Source: Roseateles oligotrophus
GTDB lineage: Bacteria > Pseudomonadota > Gammaproteobacteria > Burkholderiales > Burkholderiaceae_C
Length of the DNA: 64,000 bases
Assembly (NCBI RefSeq): GCF_025717515.1
Contig: NZ_JAJIRN010000001.1
Coordinates: 372,001-436,000 of the forward strand
Direction of reading: 5' to 3'
Position numbers and translations under genes: made by a program. Under the pieces are notes generated by a model. The model did no database searches. It was not told where the DNA came from and worked only from the letters and a program-made list of their open reading frames with translations. Below, piece after piece: positions 48,201 through 56,195 of this stretch. How positions within the stretch are numbered: the first letter of the stretch is position 1; the number at the start of each line of letters is the position of its first letter.

Positions 48201-48417
48201 CATTGATGCCAGCCACGGCTTCAACACTAACGGAGATGATTTGTTCGGGGGCAATGCTCATCCAACCGCCCATCGAGATGGACGAAACCTGAATTGCCGT
48301 CAAAGCGGCCATCTGGCTGGCGCTGAACTCTCGCCAGTCATTGCTGGTGAGGGAAGCAATCGCCTGCGGTGACAGCAGGGCAATTTGCCCCGGCGGCAAG
48401 CTTGATATGAACGACAT
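42253..48417 (-). CDS. Giant octapeptide-repeat protein with C-terminal Ca-binding domain
   Basis: The protein is 2054 residues. From residue 3 to about 1815 it is an unbroken series of about 226 eight-residue units with consensus [I/L/V]-x-A-L-S-x-x-Q (for example [16 protein letters not shown]). There is no break in register. The C-terminal 239 residues hold a domain seen at the end of large secreted Ca-binding proteins: [23 protein letters not shown], here with EF-hand-like loops DRNGNGQID (about 1867) and DSNHDGKIS (about 1904). No Sec signal or membrane segment is present, so type I secretion is possible. The ATG at 48417 has GGAG six bases upstream; a TTG start lies six codons earlier. 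Function unknown; adhesin or surface fibre is a guess. Confidence 0.9.
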   Translation of the reverse strand: MSFISSLPPGQIALLSPQAIASLTSNDWREFSASQMAALTAIQVSSISMGGWMSIAPEQIISVSVEAVAGINGRAMPLVPVNLLGALHDDQIAALSANALHALTSAQAPALKPEWLDALVAPQIQAISNVALTAIGTGQIEGLHADTVRGFSEGQIRILKTQQIAAFADEGLGALASNQLRALTSTQVQALSTTQLDVLSNEQLDGLTSSQFRVLSTQQFNALEASDLQSLETAQLRGLSSRHISQLDATELASLSEAQISSFSSAQAAGLNSLALAGLDDSQLHALSSSALAGFGSASLQALSPEQIAALDPAQLRGLSSAALRGLSDLAQAALNTEQIAALSSSQLNAFSVHQLQHLNEEQIAALSTAALRGLAGSGIAALTEPQLDALLPEQVRAFSTQAIRALQTTQLNQLDSDQLSALTSVQIAALSSTQLAGLDADIVGALTSSQLIALSSSQFGRLGDEAIAELTAEQVGLLSSKQLRGLNSAQFSLLSSSDVAALSVSTLHSLSSRQLAGMSSDDFEALSSKQFQSISAGQLQGLGESLIPKLGLEQIGAISSAQLGGLSAAQLRQLSIEQIMVLSTSAISGLGAASASALSSSQVAALDANQFHALSGAAINALTTGLIVGLTPAQLATLSPAQIALLGTAQIAALGSIQIDALSASQVAALTANQFSRLNAEAIASLNADQLASIGARQFAGATPAQISSLSAEQFRFISSSALGALNNSQVAALSTDDIAALSGGQLAGLGPAQLRALPDAVLASLSIDQMGGLSATQAAGLQAQQIKALLPDQLAALSNAALRALGAGAAMALSAEQIKALEPEQIASLSKLALSSLTPNQLQVLNVDQWAALGPANIASLTLTQIASLGATQASMLTTVELTALSPSQFNRLSTAAMQGMSSDQIESLGSRQLVAMSGAQLQALSHLQLQALSPSAIGSLSLDAVKVLSLDALTPSQIAGLRAVQIQSLGDAVIATLSGAQVGGFIGQQVAGLTAHQIGLLTPDQIAAISTAALSSLSAKAAEAMSAAQLASLTPAQMQVLGTQAAHAWSNAQWAGIDSAQMGSLNTAAIAVLTTAQFNSLAPDAVLALGSQQVLSLSSAALRSLGTNHLNMLSDEQWGELGSRQLSTLSTAQVTHLSVGQASALDAASLSGFSTQQWRAMGTQQLQGLETDALRALSGNALISFSQTQIQSLSTLQIQALSNKALHQLDSAQMQEFNSTQIQALGSGQIGALAATVWPSLSAALPLLSTAQIAGLTSSQIQAFSSSDILALSTAQVAALNAATIPALSTSSIKLLSAAHLGALATEQVQALTSSELGVMNTTQLDAFSSQQVYALQPTAIAALNSDQLTALVMYDLAAVSTATFASLSSSAIAQITAQARPEISTAQLAVLTATQAPGLSTAELASLNTGQMEALSVAALQNLSGAQFAAFSSTQLLAMTSAQVGTLNKNELPLLGLDTMQALNPGQVQALSAAQLVLLSSSQLQAINPDSLRALSTAALDAISADNFGALRPTQIAALSDGQIGALDAAQLHAMSAQALQAFNVGQLNLLTTQQLQGLSGTQVNAFSPQQLVALSPAAIGSLSLEQLQGLGATHMGELTPAQLGAIAPFRLSELSTTSIAALSAEQLGGLSATQVLSLKHAQLDTLTAAQMSGLSTAALHAMAPSQIAEFRPEQLAALTAPQFISLSPADVAQLSSQHIAALEPLQWKAMLPAQVSALSAGHIEALGANHLALFVPAQIAALGTAAVAALSGAQLNALPTLDVAAFTKTQIAAMSTQELATMDMAHVAAFTGTQREAMTPAQLAVLAAASPLMLDLSGIGVGEAAGVHTLGVENGVTFDINATGHASQIGWAAAGNGMLALDRNGNGQIDNGAELFGTATKLNNGHLADNGFHALAQLDSNHDGKISAADAEFDHLQVWTGASNSAKGQLHSLAELGIVELDLNANHQEVIQNGNLIGMASNFKTADGAKHELVDVWFAQGSKESSTADQGPSLHDLLQGPSGSLLAEKSAAAEPSIAEQSQQAVAHHAMFRTEQFLDELERNKAQLLI
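42973..48411 (-). repeat. About 226 tandem 24-bp coding repeats (octapeptide units)
   Basis: The period is 24 bp at the protein level over 5.4 kb. Individual units differ widely in DNA sequence through synonymous and conservative changes. The first dozen units and the last dozen deviate most from the consensus ([16 protein letters not shown]), while the middle is most regular. It is coding, not a non-coding satellite. Confidence 0.92.
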
Positions 48418-48714
48418 CTTTAACTCCGAAATCAAGATAAATCCCGTCAGCCTTGCAAGTTCCGAAAATTCCGAAAATGCAGCTAAAGCTTTGTTTATCT
48501 TGTTCGATAACTGTAGAGAAGCCGGGTTGTATCTGGTCGCCGGAAATGCGCCGCACTTTGCCCTTGAGCGCGGCGTTCGACGCTGCGGATCAAAGCAAAC
48601 GCCGGAACTGGACGGTGAATACCGGCTAATTCTGCGGGCTCGGTGATCACCCCGATTGGTATCTCACCACCCTGGGGGATTGCCCTAAATGACACAGGCT
48701 GTTTGAATGCGGGC
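48418..48714. other. Intergenic region between the repeat-protein gene and the sugar-kinase gene
   Basis: This 297-bp region should hold divergent promoters. A short direct repeat ttccgaaaa occurs twice near 48460-48480. I see no convincing promoter boxes, terminator or gene. Confidence 0.45.
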
Positions 48715-49698
48715 ATGCCACATGCGATGCAAATGCTCCACCCCGACCTAGCGCGATTCGTAGCCTTCGGAGAAGTGCGCATTGATCTCGTCAGAGATGC
48801 GGACTCCTCGTGGCGCAGCGCTTGCGCGGGTTCGCCCTGGCAGGTGGCGATGGCGATGTCCAGTTTGGGCGAGCTCAGTGCCTATGCGGGCGCCATCAGC
48901 TCGGATCTTTTCGGGCAGGAAATTTGGCGAGCCTGCACCGACGCGAATCTGGATCTGCGCTTTCTGCAGCAACTGCCTAGGCCGCCACTGCTGAACTTCA
49001 TCGATGAGGAAGAAGCGCCCGATGGTTTCTTCATCGGCGCGGACAGTGCAGATTTGCACTTTCGCCCCGAGAGTTTGCCTGCCGGTTGGGTCAAGGCGCT
49101 GCGTTGGGCTCATTTCGGCGGCCTCGGTTTGGTGCGCCCACCGCTGGCGCAACGGCTCGAGGCCTTGGCCGAAGGGCTCAAGGCCGAGGGCAAGAAGATC
49201 AGTTACGCCCCCGGTTTTCGCTCCGTCATGGATTCGCGTTATGACGACAGTTTGAAGCGCATGTGCAGCCTGGCCGATGTCATCAAGGTTTCGACCGACG
49301 ATCTCCTCGGCCTGTTCCGCAGCGCCGACTATCACTCGGGTCTGGCCCAAATCAGCGCCTGGAATCCGGGTGCGACCTTGTTGCTGACCCGTGGGACTCT
49401 CGGTGCGACCTTGTACTGTGGTGCCGGTGAATGGCATGCGGCGCCACCGCAGCTCGAGTCCTTGATCGACGGGCCCACCCGTGGACTTGGCGACGCGTCG
49501 ACGGCGGGGCTGCTGTTCAGCTTGATACACGAGCCGAACGCCGCACCCGAGCAGCATCTGCGGTGGGCTGTTGCCGCAGCCTCGGCGGCTTGCTCGGCAG
49601 CCAGTGATTACGCCTTGCCGCGCGCACGGCCCTGGACCTTGCCGCCGGCCTTGGTGGCAACCTTGGCGGCGGCGGTGCGGGTGCTGCCGGGGGCGTGA
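48715..49698 (+). CDS. PfkB-family carbohydrate kinase
   Basis: The protein has about 327 residues with the ribokinase fold. It starts FVAFGEVRIDLVRD, then has GSPWQVAMAMSSLGELSAYAGAISSDLFG, a nucleotide-binding LLLTRGTLGATLY, and the catalytic-aspartate region GPTRGLGDASTAGLLFSL. It resembles fructokinases. The exact start is uncertain: ATGs at 48715, 48727 and 48733 are all possible, and the open frame reaches back to 48643. It converges with paaY (14-bp gap). Confidence 0.88.
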   Translation: MPHAMQMLHPDLARFVAFGEVRIDLVRDADSSWRSACAGSPWQVAMAMSSLGELSAYAGAISSDLFGQEIWRACTDANLDLRFLQQLPRPPLLNFIDEEEAPDGFFIGADSADLHFRPESLPAGWVKALRWAHFGGLGLVRPPLAQRLEALAEGLKAEGKKISYAPGFRSVMDSRYDDSLKRMCSLADVIKVSTDDLLGLFRSADYHSGLAQISAWNPGATLLLTRGTLGATLYCGAGEWHAAPPQLESLIDGPTRGLGDASTAGLLFSLIHEPNAAPEQHLRWAVAAASAACSAASDYALPRARPWTLPPALVATLAAAVRVLPGA

Positions 49699-49712
49699 GC
49701 CGATTGGCAATG

Positions 49713-50309
49713 CTATTTGCTGGCCGCCAAGGTTTTGTGGCTCTGGCTGGGTAAAGTTGGTCGCCCTTGCTCAAGCTCGGCCAGGGGTTGAACCTCTTGC
49801 AACGAAGCCAGGCAGCGCAGGGTCAGGTCTTGATAGGTTTGCGTGCCGGCCAGCTTCCACTTGATCTCGTCCTCGCTCAAGGGCCGCATGACCTTGGCGG
49901 GCAGACCGGCGATCAAGGATCTTTCGGGCAGTTTCATGCCGGCGCGCACAAAGGCGCAGGCGGCGACGATGCTGTAGGCGCCCACCTCGGCCTCGTCCAT
50001 CACCACCGCATTCATGCCGACCAAGGCGTCGTGGCGCACCACGCAGCCGTGCAGCACTGCGCCGTGGCCGATATGGCCATTGGCCTCAACGACCGTCTCC
50101 GAGGCCGGGAAGCCATGCATCACACAGCTGTCCTGCACATTCGCGCCGGCATGCAAGACGATGCGGCCAAAGTCGCCGCGCAAGCTGGCCAAGGGGCCGA
50201 TATAGCAGCCCGGGCCGACGATCACATCGCCAATCAGCACGGCGGTCGGGTGCACATAGGCGCTCGGGTGGACGACGGGGATCACGCCGTCGATGGCATA
50301 GCAGGGCAT
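49713..50309 (-). CDS. paaY: Phenylacetate degradation protein PaaY (hexapeptide-repeat, gamma carbonic anhydrase type)
   Basis: The 198-residue protein is a left-handed beta-helix of hexapeptide repeats ([55 protein letters not shown]). It carries histidines for metal binding ([16 protein letters not shown]). PaaY is a thioesterase thought to free CoA trapped in dead-end paa intermediates. It is divergent from paaG and shares its control region. Confidence 0.9.
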   Translation of the reverse strand: MPCYAIDGVIPVVHPSAYVHPTAVLIGDVIVGPGCYIGPLASLRGDFGRIVLHAGANVQDSCVMHGFPASETVVEANGHIGHGAVLHGCVVRHDALVGMNAVVMDEAEVGAYSIVAACAFVRAGMKLPERSLIAGLPAKVMRPLSEDEIKWKLAGTQTYQDLTLRCLASLQEVQPLAELEQGRPTLPSQSHKTLAASK

Positions 50310-50373
50310 CGGATGAATCCTTTTGAATCGGTTGGGGGTCGGGGGGCTAGGGTTTTTACCAGGCTCGGCCGAC

Positions 50374-50402
50374 TTGCGCTAAATCAATGTCCACCTTACG
50401 AT
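50374..50402 (+). promoter_or_regulatory. Candidate sigma-70 promoter of the paa operon
   Basis: The -35 box ttgcgc (50374-50379) and -10 box tacgat (50397-50402) are separated by exactly 17 bases. Both match the consensus only partly (3-4 of 6). The palindromic operator begins three bases after the -10 and would cover the start point, a standard place for repressor action. Confidence 0.5.
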
Positions 50403-50404
50403 CT

Positions 50405-50418
50405 ACCGACCGGTCGGT
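50405..50418. promoter_or_regulatory. PaaR (TetR-type) operator palindrome
   Basis: This is a perfect 14-bp palindrome, accgaccggtcggt, in the divergent paaY-paaG region. It resembles the ACCGACCGGTCGGT-type sites of betaproteobacterial PaaR repressors (family knowledge from memory). The paaR gene lies in the same cluster at 55558. Phenylacetyl-CoA is the usual inducer. Confidence 0.75.
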
Positions 50419-50482
50419 CAAGAGTGTTTTCGGGTATTTCCGTCGCTCCAGAACCTGCTTTCTTTGACTGCTGAGGCCCGCC

Positions 50483-51286
50483 ATGAATGAAGCTTTGATC
50501 GAGATTAGCCAAGACGGTGCGGTGCGCACGCTGACCCTCAACCGGCCGGCCGCTTTGAATGCCTTCACGTCTTCGATGCTGGCGCAGTTGCGCGCCGGCC
50601 TGGATGCCGCCGCCCTGGATGCCGGCGTGCGCTGCGTGGTCATTACCGGCGCCGGGCGGGGTTTTTGTGCCGGTCAGGACTTGTCCGACCCGCTGGTCAA
50701 TCCGAATCTGCAGCCGGGCGAGGCGCCCAAGGACATCGGCCATCTCCTTGATGCCTATTACATCCCGCTGGCGCTGCGTGTGCGCAGCATGCCGATTCCC
50801 GTCATCGCCGCCGTCAACGGCGTGGCAGCGGGGGCCGGCGCGAATTTGGCGCTGGGCTGTGATCTGGTCATCGCCGGGGCGTCGGCCAACTTTATTCAGG
50901 CTTTCTCCAAGATCGGCTTGATCCCCGATTGCGGTGGCACCTGGCTGCTGCCGCGCTTGGTGGGTCGCGCCCGTGCCATGCAACTGGCCTTGTTGGGCGA
51001 GAAGCTGCCGGCCGCCGAGGCGCAGGCGATGGGCTTGATTTACCGCTGCGTGCCGGACGAGGATTTGGCCGTCACCGCACAAGCGCTCGCGCAGCGATTG
51101 AGCCAGATGCCGGTGCGGGCGATGGCCGAAACGCGCGGCGCCTTTGACGCGGCGGGCCGGCTGGAGTTTGAAGATGCCTTGAAGCTGGAGGCGGCGCTGC
51201 AAAGCCGGCTCGGCTTTGCCGACGACTATCAAGAGGGCGCTGCGGCCTTTTTGCAAAAGCGCGCGCCCAAGTTCAGCGACCGTTGA
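50483..51286 (+). CDS. paaG: 2-(1,2-epoxy-1,2-dihydrophenyl)acetyl-CoA isomerase
   Basis: The 267-residue crotonase-family protein has the oxyanion loop GAGRGFCAGQDLSD (about 56-69) and the second loop VNGVAAGAGANLALGCDLVIAG. It converts the ring epoxide to oxepin-CoA in the phenylacetate pathway. It is the first gene of the paaG-I-A-B-C-D-E-R-Z run. The best alternative would be another enoyl-CoA hydratase, but position and the start of the sequence fit PaaG. Confidence 0.93.
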   Translation: MNEALIEISQDGAVRTLTLNRPAALNAFTSSMLAQLRAGLDAAALDAGVRCVVITGAGRGFCAGQDLSDPLVNPNLQPGEAPKDIGHLLDAYYIPLALRVRSMPIPVIAAVNGVAAGAGANLALGCDLVIAGASANFIQAFSKIGLIPDCGGTWLLPRLVGRARAMQLALLGEKLPAAEAQAMGLIYRCVPDEDLAVTAQALAQRLSQMPVRAMAETRGAFDAAGRLEFEDALKLEAALQSRLGFADDYQEGAAAFLQKRAPKFSDR

Positions 51287-51302
51287 GCCGGGAGATTTTT
51301 TC

Positions 51303-51755
51303 ATGACCTCACAAGAGATTGCCGAAGCCGTGCGCGACGGCATGTTTGCCAATGACCGAGCCAGCAAGGCGCTGGGCATGGATGTGCTGGCCATCGGCCC
51401 CGGCTCGGCGACGCTGGCGATGACGGTGACTGAGCACATGCTCAACGGCTTCGACATCTGCCATGGCGGCATGGTGACGGCGCTGGCCGACTCGACCTTC
51501 GCCTTTGCCTGTAACTCCTATAACGAGCTGACCGTGGCCTCGGGTTTTTCGATCGATATCGTGGCACCTTCAAGGCTGGGTGACCGGCTCAAGGCGGTCG
51601 CCAAGGAAACCTCGCTGGCCGGCCGCACCGGCGTTTACGACATCACCATCACCAATCAGGCGGATGAGTTGATTGCCGTGTTCAGGGGGCGCTCCTACCG
51701 CATCAAGGGCAAGCCGGTGGTGGCGCTGCACGGCCCCAGCGAGCCCGAGGGCTGA
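51303..51755 (+). CDS. paaI: Phenylacetate degradation thioesterase PaaI (hotdog fold)
   Basis: The 150-residue hotdog protein has NGFDICHGGMVTALADSTFAFACNS, the PaaI active-site region. It hydrolyses hydroxyphenylacetyl-CoA esters. The ATG at 51303 is set by family length and gives a 16-bp gap after paaG; the open frame extends into paaG. Confidence 0.93.
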   Translation: MTSQEIAEAVRDGMFANDRASKALGMDVLAIGPGSATLAMTVTEHMLNGFDICHGGMVTALADSTFAFACNSYNELTVASGFSIDIVAPSRLGDRLKAVAKETSLAGRTGVYDITITNQADELIAVFRGRSYRIKGKPVVALHGPSEPEG

Positions 51756-51776
51756 GCCTTAATCAAGGAAGCAAGT

Positions 51777-52781
51777 ATGTATACCCAAGCAATGAGTGTC
51801 GGCCCGCAGGACGCGGCCGCCAAGGTCAAGAGCCCGGAAGATGTTGCGCGCGAGGCGGCGTTCGAGGCCCGCATCGATGCGGGCGATTTCATCGAGGCCA
51901 AGGACTGGATGCCCGAGCATTACCGCAAGACGCTGGTGCGCCAGATCAGCCAGCATGCGCATTCCGAAATCGTCGGCATGCTGCCCGAGGGCAACTGGAT
52001 CAGCCGCGCGCCGACGCTCAAGCGCAAGGCGATTCTGCTGGCCAAGGTGCAAGACGAAGGCGGCCACGGCCTCTATCTCTATTCGGCCGCCGAAACGCTG
52101 GGCACCAGCCGCGACCAGATGCTTGATGCGCTGCATTCGGGCAAGGCCAAGTACAGCTCGATCTTCAATTACCCGACCACCAGCTGGGCCGATATCGGCG
52201 TGGTCGGCTGGTTGGTCGACGGCGCGGCCATCATGAACCAGGTGCCGCTGTGCCGCTGCTCCTACGCGCCCTATGCGCGGGCGATGATCCGCGTCTGCCG
52301 GGAAGAAAGCTTCCACCAACGTCAGGGTTATGAATCGCTGCTGGTGATGATGCGCGAGGGCAATGCCGCGCAAAAATCGATGGTGCAGGACGCGGTCAAC
52401 CGTTGGTGGTGGCCGTCGCTGATGATGTTCGGCCCGGCCGACAAGGACTCGCCGAACTCCGAGCAGTCGATCCGTTGGGGCATCAAGCGCATCACCAATG
52501 ATCAGTTGCGCCAGAAGTTTGTCGACGCGACGGTGCCGCAGGCCGAATTGCTCGGCATCACGCTGCCCGACCCCGATCTGAAGTGGAACGAAGCACGCGG
52601 CGAATACGACTTTGGCGCCATCGACTGGGCCGAGTTCTGGCGCGTCGTCGGCGGTGACGGGCCTTGCAACCGCGAGCGCTTAGCCGCCCGCGTCAAGGCC
52701 TGGGACGACGGTGCCTGGGTGCGCGAAGCCGCACTCGCCCATGCCCGTAAACAAACGATCAAGAAGGAGCAAGCAGCATGA
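51777..52781 (+). CDS. paaA: Ring 1,2-phenylacetyl-CoA epoxidase, catalytic subunit A
   Basis: The 334-residue diiron oxygenase has the ferritin-like metal ligands in [16 protein letters not shown] and [13 protein letters not shown]. It makes the ring epoxide of phenylacetyl-CoA with O2. A GGAAG box precedes the ATG. Its stop overlaps the paaB start by four bases. Confidence 0.96.
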   Translation: MYTQAMSVGPQDAAAKVKSPEDVAREAAFEARIDAGDFIEAKDWMPEHYRKTLVRQISQHAHSEIVGMLPEGNWISRAPTLKRKAILLAKVQDEGGHGLYLYSAAETLGTSRDQMLDALHSGKAKYSSIFNYPTTSWADIGVVGWLVDGAAIMNQVPLCRCSYAPYARAMIRVCREESFHQRQGYESLLVMMREGNAAQKSMVQDAVNRWWWPSLMMFGPADKDSPNSEQSIRWGIKRITNDQLRQKFVDATVPQAELLGITLPDPDLKWNEARGEYDFGAIDWAEFWRVVGGDGPCNRERLAARVKAWDDGAWVREAALAHARKQTIKKEQAA

Positions 52782-53068
52782 GTAGCGAAAACGAATGGCC
52801 GCTGTGGGAAGTCTTTGTGCGCAGCAAGGCGGGGCTGGACCACAAGCATTGCGGCAGCCTGCACGCGGCCGACGCCAAGATGGCGGTGCAGATGGCCCGC
52901 GAGGTCTACACCAGGCGCCAAGAAGGCACGAGCATCTGGGTGGTGTTGTCGAACCAAATCGTTGCCTCGGACCCGGGCGAGAAGGGCATGTACTTCGACC
53001 CGATGGAAGACAAGGTGTACCGCCACCCAACCTTCTATGAGTTGCCCGATGCCATCAACCATATGTAA
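52778..53068 (+). CDS. paaB: Phenylacetyl-CoA epoxidase subunit B
   Basis: The 96-residue protein starts [24 protein letters not shown] and has [23 protein letters not shown], as in PaaB. It is the small structural subunit bridging the AC heterodimers. A dispersed repeat lies between it and paaC. Confidence 0.95.
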   Translation: MSSENEWPLWEVFVRSKAGLDHKHCGSLHAADAKMAVQMAREVYTRRQEGTSIWVVLSNQIVASDPGEKGMYFDPMEDKVYRHPTFYELPDAINHM

Positions 53069-53075
53069 AGACATG

Positions 53076-53150
53076 AAGCCCCCACGTTCACTTCGTTCTC
53101 TGCCCCCCGAGGGGGCGCTGGCCTCCCTTGGGGCGGCCCGGCGGGAGCCC
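53076..53150. repeat. Dispersed GC-rich palindromic repeat between paaB and paaC
   Basis: The segment cacgttcacttcgttctc, then tgccccccgagggggcgctgg, then cctcccttggggcggcccggcggg is of a kind found many times in Burkholderiales genomes (from memory). It contains a strong hairpin gcccccc-gag-ggggcgc near 53102-53118. It interrupts an otherwise tightly packed operon with 87 non-coding bases. Confidence 0.75.
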
Positions 53151-53155
53151 AAACC

Positions 53156-53932
53156 ATGAGCCAAGCCTCCATTCAAGTCGGCACCAGTCCGCAAGTCCAA
53201 TACCTGCTGCGCATCGGCGACAGCTGCCTGATCCTGGCCCAGCGCCTGGGCGAGTGGTGCGGCCATGCGCCCATCCTCGAAGAAGATCTGGCCCTGGCCA
53301 ATATGGCCTTGGACCTGCTTGGCCAAGCACGCGCCTTGCTGACCCATGCTGCTCATCTGGACGGGCAGGGCCATGACGAAGATCAGCTGGCGTTTCTGCG
53401 CGAGGAGCGCCAGTACCTGAACCCGGTGCTGATGGAATTGCCGCGCGGCGACTTTGCCTTCACGCAGGTGCGCAACTTCGCGGTGGCGACTTGGCTGCTG
53501 CTGCTATGGAGGCGCCTGCAAAGCTCGACCGACCCGGAATTGGCCGCGATCGCCGCCAAGGCGGTCAAAGAGAGCGCCTACCACCAGCAGCATGCGGCCG
53601 ATTGGCTCGTGCGCCTGGGTGATGGCACCGAAGAGTCAGCATCCCGTACGTCTGCCGCATTAGCCCTGTGCTGGCCGCTGTTCAATGAGCTGTTCGATGC
53701 CGATGCGGTCGATGCCGCTGCGGTAGCCTCTGGCCTGGGCCCGTCCTGGGCCGAGTTGCGGCCCGAATGGACCGCCCATCTGAACGAGGTCTTGACCGAC
53801 GCCGGCTTGGCTCACCCCAAGCCAAGTGCCTATGTGTCGGCCGGCCGACGCGGCGTGCATAGCGAGCATATGGGCCATTTGCTGGCCGAATTGCAGTATT
53901 TGCAACGCGCCTACCCCGGGGGTAAATGGTGA
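53156..53932 (+). CDS. paaC: Phenylacetyl-CoA epoxidase subunit C
   Basis: The 258-residue ferritin-like protein has LRIGDSCLILAQRLGEWCGHAP, LDLLGQARALLTHA and ESAYHQQHAADWLVRLGDGTEES. PaaC pairs with PaaA and is structural. Its end overlaps paaD by seven bases. Confidence 0.95.
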   Translation: MSQASIQVGTSPQVQYLLRIGDSCLILAQRLGEWCGHAPILEEDLALANMALDLLGQARALLTHAAHLDGQGHDEDQLAFLREERQYLNPVLMELPRGDFAFTQVRNFAVATWLLLLWRRLQSSTDPELAAIAAKAVKESAYHQQHAADWLVRLGDGTEESASRTSAALALCWPLFNELFDADAVDAAAVASGLGPSWAELRPEWTAHLNEVLTDAGLAHPKPSAYVSAGRRGVHSEHMGHLLAELQYLQRAYPGGKW

Positions 53933-54444
53933 GTTTGCAGCCCAGCCCCTGCGGGCGCTTGGCCGCCGCTTGGGAAGTCCTCAGCCAGATCCCCGACCCC
54001 GAGGTGCCGGTGATTTCGCTCTGCGAATTGGGCATCGTGCGCGGCCTGCATGAAACGGCGGGCGGGCTGGAGGTGGTGCTGACGCCGACCTATTCCGGCT
54101 GCCCGGCCACCGAGCTGATTCAAGACGATGTGCGCGCCGCGCTGGCCGCCTTCGGCGAGATTCAAATCACCCTGCAGCGCGCACCGGCCTGGACGACCGA
54201 CTGGATCAGCGAGGCCGGCCGCGAGAAGCTGCGCGCCTATGGCATCGCCCCACCCGGGCGGGTCTTGTCGGCCGAGGCTCAGCCGATTCGGCTGGTGCAC
54301 CGTGCGTCCTTGAATAAGCTGGCCTGCCCGCGTTGCGGCAGTGAACACACCGAGAAGCTTTCGGCCTTCGGCTCCACCGCCTGCAAAGCGCTATACCGCT
54401 GCCTGGCTTGCCAAGAGCCGTTCGAACATTTCAAACCCATTTAG
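53926..54444 (+). CDS. paaD: Phenylacetate degradation protein PaaD (Fe-S assembly-like)
   Basis: The 172-residue protein has an MIP18/DUF59-type domain (LSQIPDPEVPVISLCELGIV, TPTYSGCPATELIQDDVR). A C-terminal zinc-ribbon-like part follows, CPRCGSEHTEKLS...YRCLACQEPFEHFK. PaaD (PaaJ in some schemes) helps mature the epoxidase metal centres. paaE follows after 14 bases. Confidence 0.94.
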   Translation: MVSLQPSPCGRLAAAWEVLSQIPDPEVPVISLCELGIVRGLHETAGGLEVVLTPTYSGCPATELIQDDVRAALAAFGEIQITLQRAPAWTTDWISEAGREKLRAYGIAPPGRVLSAEAQPIRLVHRASLNKLACPRCGSEHTEKLSAFGSTACKALYRCLACQEPFEHFKPI

Positions 54445-54458
54445 AAGAGAGCGCGGCC

Positions 54459-55544
54459 ATGAGCAGCTTGCATTTTCATCCCCTGACGGTACGCGCCATA
54501 ACGCCCGATACCGACGAAGCGGTCGTGGTCTCGTTTGACGTGCCGGCGGCGCTGCGCGAGTCCTTCAAATTCAATGCCGGGCAATACCTGACCCTGCGCC
54601 AGCAGATCAATGGCCAGGATCTGCGCCGCAGCTATTCGATCTGCTCTGCGGTCGATGACGGCGAGTTGCGTGTGGCGGTGCGCCGGGTTGAGGGCGGTGC
54701 GTTCTCGACCTGGGTCAACCAGCAGTTGCAGCCGGGCGCGGTGATCGAAAGCTATCCGCCGCAGGGCCGCTTTGGCAATGTCGCAACGGCCCCGGCTGAA
54801 GCGCGCCACTATGTCGGCATTGCCGCCGGCTCGGGCATCACGCCGATTCTGTCCCTGATGAAGACGCTGCTGGCGCGTGAACCGCAGGCCCGCTTCACGC
54901 TGATCTATGGCAACCGCTCGCAGGCCTCGACGATGTTCAAGGAGGAGATCGAGGATCTCAAGAACCGCTATATGACGCGGCTCTCGCTGCACCATGTGTT
55001 CTCGCGCGAACATGTCGATTCGCCGCTGCAGGCCGGGCGCATCGACGCCGCCAAGTTGGGCGATTTCATGCAGGCCTTGCTGCCGGCCAAGAGCATCGAC
55101 CATGTCTTTGTTTGCGGCCCCTTCGAGATGAATGAAGCGGCCGAGGCCGCGCTGAAGGAGGCCGGCTTGCCCGAGGCGCGGATCCACGTCGAGCGCTTCG
55201 GCACGCTTGAGATGCAAACCGGCCGGCCGGCCCCGCACAAGGTCATGGCCGGTGATGCCGACAGCGCCCGCGTGACGGTGATTCGTGACGGCATCAGCAG
55301 AGAGATCGAGTTTGCCAAGACCGACGCCAGCCTGCTCGACGCGGCCGCGCGCGCCGGCATGGATATGCCGTTTTCCTGCAAGAGCGGGGTCTGCTCGACC
55401 TGCCGCTGCAAGCTGCTGGAGGGCGAGGTGCGCATGGACAAGAACTTTGCGCTCGACAAGGCCGAGGTGGCAGCGGGATTCATCCTCAGCTGCCAAGCCC
55501 ATGCCAAGACGGCGCGCCTGGTGATTTCCTTCGATGAACGCTGA
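54459..55544 (+). CDS. paaE: Phenylacetyl-CoA epoxidase reductase subunit E
   Basis: The 361-residue protein joins an FAD/NAD(P)-binding ferredoxin-reductase part (about 1-240; RRSYSICSA, GIAAGSGITPILS) to a 2Fe-2S ferredoxin domain at the C-terminus (CKSGVCSTCRCKLLEGE, CQAHAKT). It feeds electrons to PaaA. The start MSSLHFHPLTV is chosen by family match. Confidence 0.95.
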   Translation: MSSLHFHPLTVRAITPDTDEAVVVSFDVPAALRESFKFNAGQYLTLRQQINGQDLRRSYSICSAVDDGELRVAVRRVEGGAFSTWVNQQLQPGAVIESYPPQGRFGNVATAPAEARHYVGIAAGSGITPILSLMKTLLAREPQARFTLIYGNRSQASTMFKEEIEDLKNRYMTRLSLHHVFSREHVDSPLQAGRIDAAKLGDFMQALLPAKSIDHVFVCGPFEMNEAAEAALKEAGLPEARIHVERFGTLEMQTGRPAPHKVMAGDADSARVTVIRDGISREIEFAKTDASLLDAAARAGMDMPFSCKSGVCSTCRCKLLEGEVRMDKNFALDKAEVAAGFILSCQAHAKTARLVISFDER

Positions 55545-55557
55545 GGACTGAGCAGCC

Positions 55558-56166
55558 ATGGCTCGTGGACGCGCCCCCGGTTTTGAGAATCAGCGCGATG
55601 AAATTTTGCGCAACGCGGCGCGCCTGTTTGCGAACCAGGGCTACCCCGGCACCTCGATGAATGCGGTGGCCGAGGCCTGCGCCGTCTCCAAGCCGACGCT
55701 CTACCACTATGTGCTTGATAAGCATGAGCTGCTGATGCAGATCTGCGAGACCCATGTGCAATGGCTGGAGACCCTGGTCACCGAGGTGCAAGCGCAGGCG
55801 CGCGAGCAAAGCTTGAGCCCTGAGGCCTTGCTGCGTAGCCTGATCGCGCGCTTTGTGCAGGCCTATGGCGAGGCGCAAAACGAACACCGGGTCTTGACCG
55901 AGGACGTCAAGTTCTTGAACGACGATGACCGCGCCCGCTTGCTGGAAATCGAGCGCCGTGTGGTCGCCGCCTTTGCCGACGCGGTGGCGGCGATGCGGCC
56001 GGAGTTGAGCGCGGCCAAGCTGCACAAGCCCTTGACCATGCTCTTGTTCGGCATGATCAACTGGACCTTTACCTGGCTCAAGCCAGATGGCGATTTGAGT
56101 TATGAAGCGGTGGCGCCTATGGTCGCCGATCTGTTCTTTGGCGGCATCAATGCCGTCAAGGCTTGA
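55558..56166 (+). CDS. paaR: TetR-family repressor of the phenylacetate genes
   Basis: The 202-residue protein has a TetR N-terminal helix-turn-helix: RDEILRNAARLFANQGYPGTSMNAVAEACAVSKPTLYHYV (shown in part). The C-terminal half is ligand-binding. By context it is PaaR, responding to phenylacetyl-CoA and binding the palindrome upstream of paaG. It lies inside the operon, so it is autoregulated if that operator is the target. The start is 14 bases after paaE. Confidence 0.88.
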   Translation: MARGRAPGFENQRDEILRNAARLFANQGYPGTSMNAVAEACAVSKPTLYHYVLDKHELLMQICETHVQWLETLVTEVQAQAREQSLSPEALLRSLIARFVQAYGEAQNEHRVLTEDVKFLNDDDRARLLEIERRVVAAFADAVAAMRPELSAAKLHKPLTMLLFGMINWTFTWLKPDGDLSYEAVAPMVADLFFGGINAVKA

Positions 56167-56195
56167 CGCTATTTGCAAAATATATCGAGACAATT

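Noticed and set aside
42973-48411. Possible CRISPR or minisatellite array from the regular 24-bp spacing
   Set aside because: No conserved repeat with unique spacers; the period is of codons in a single long frame.
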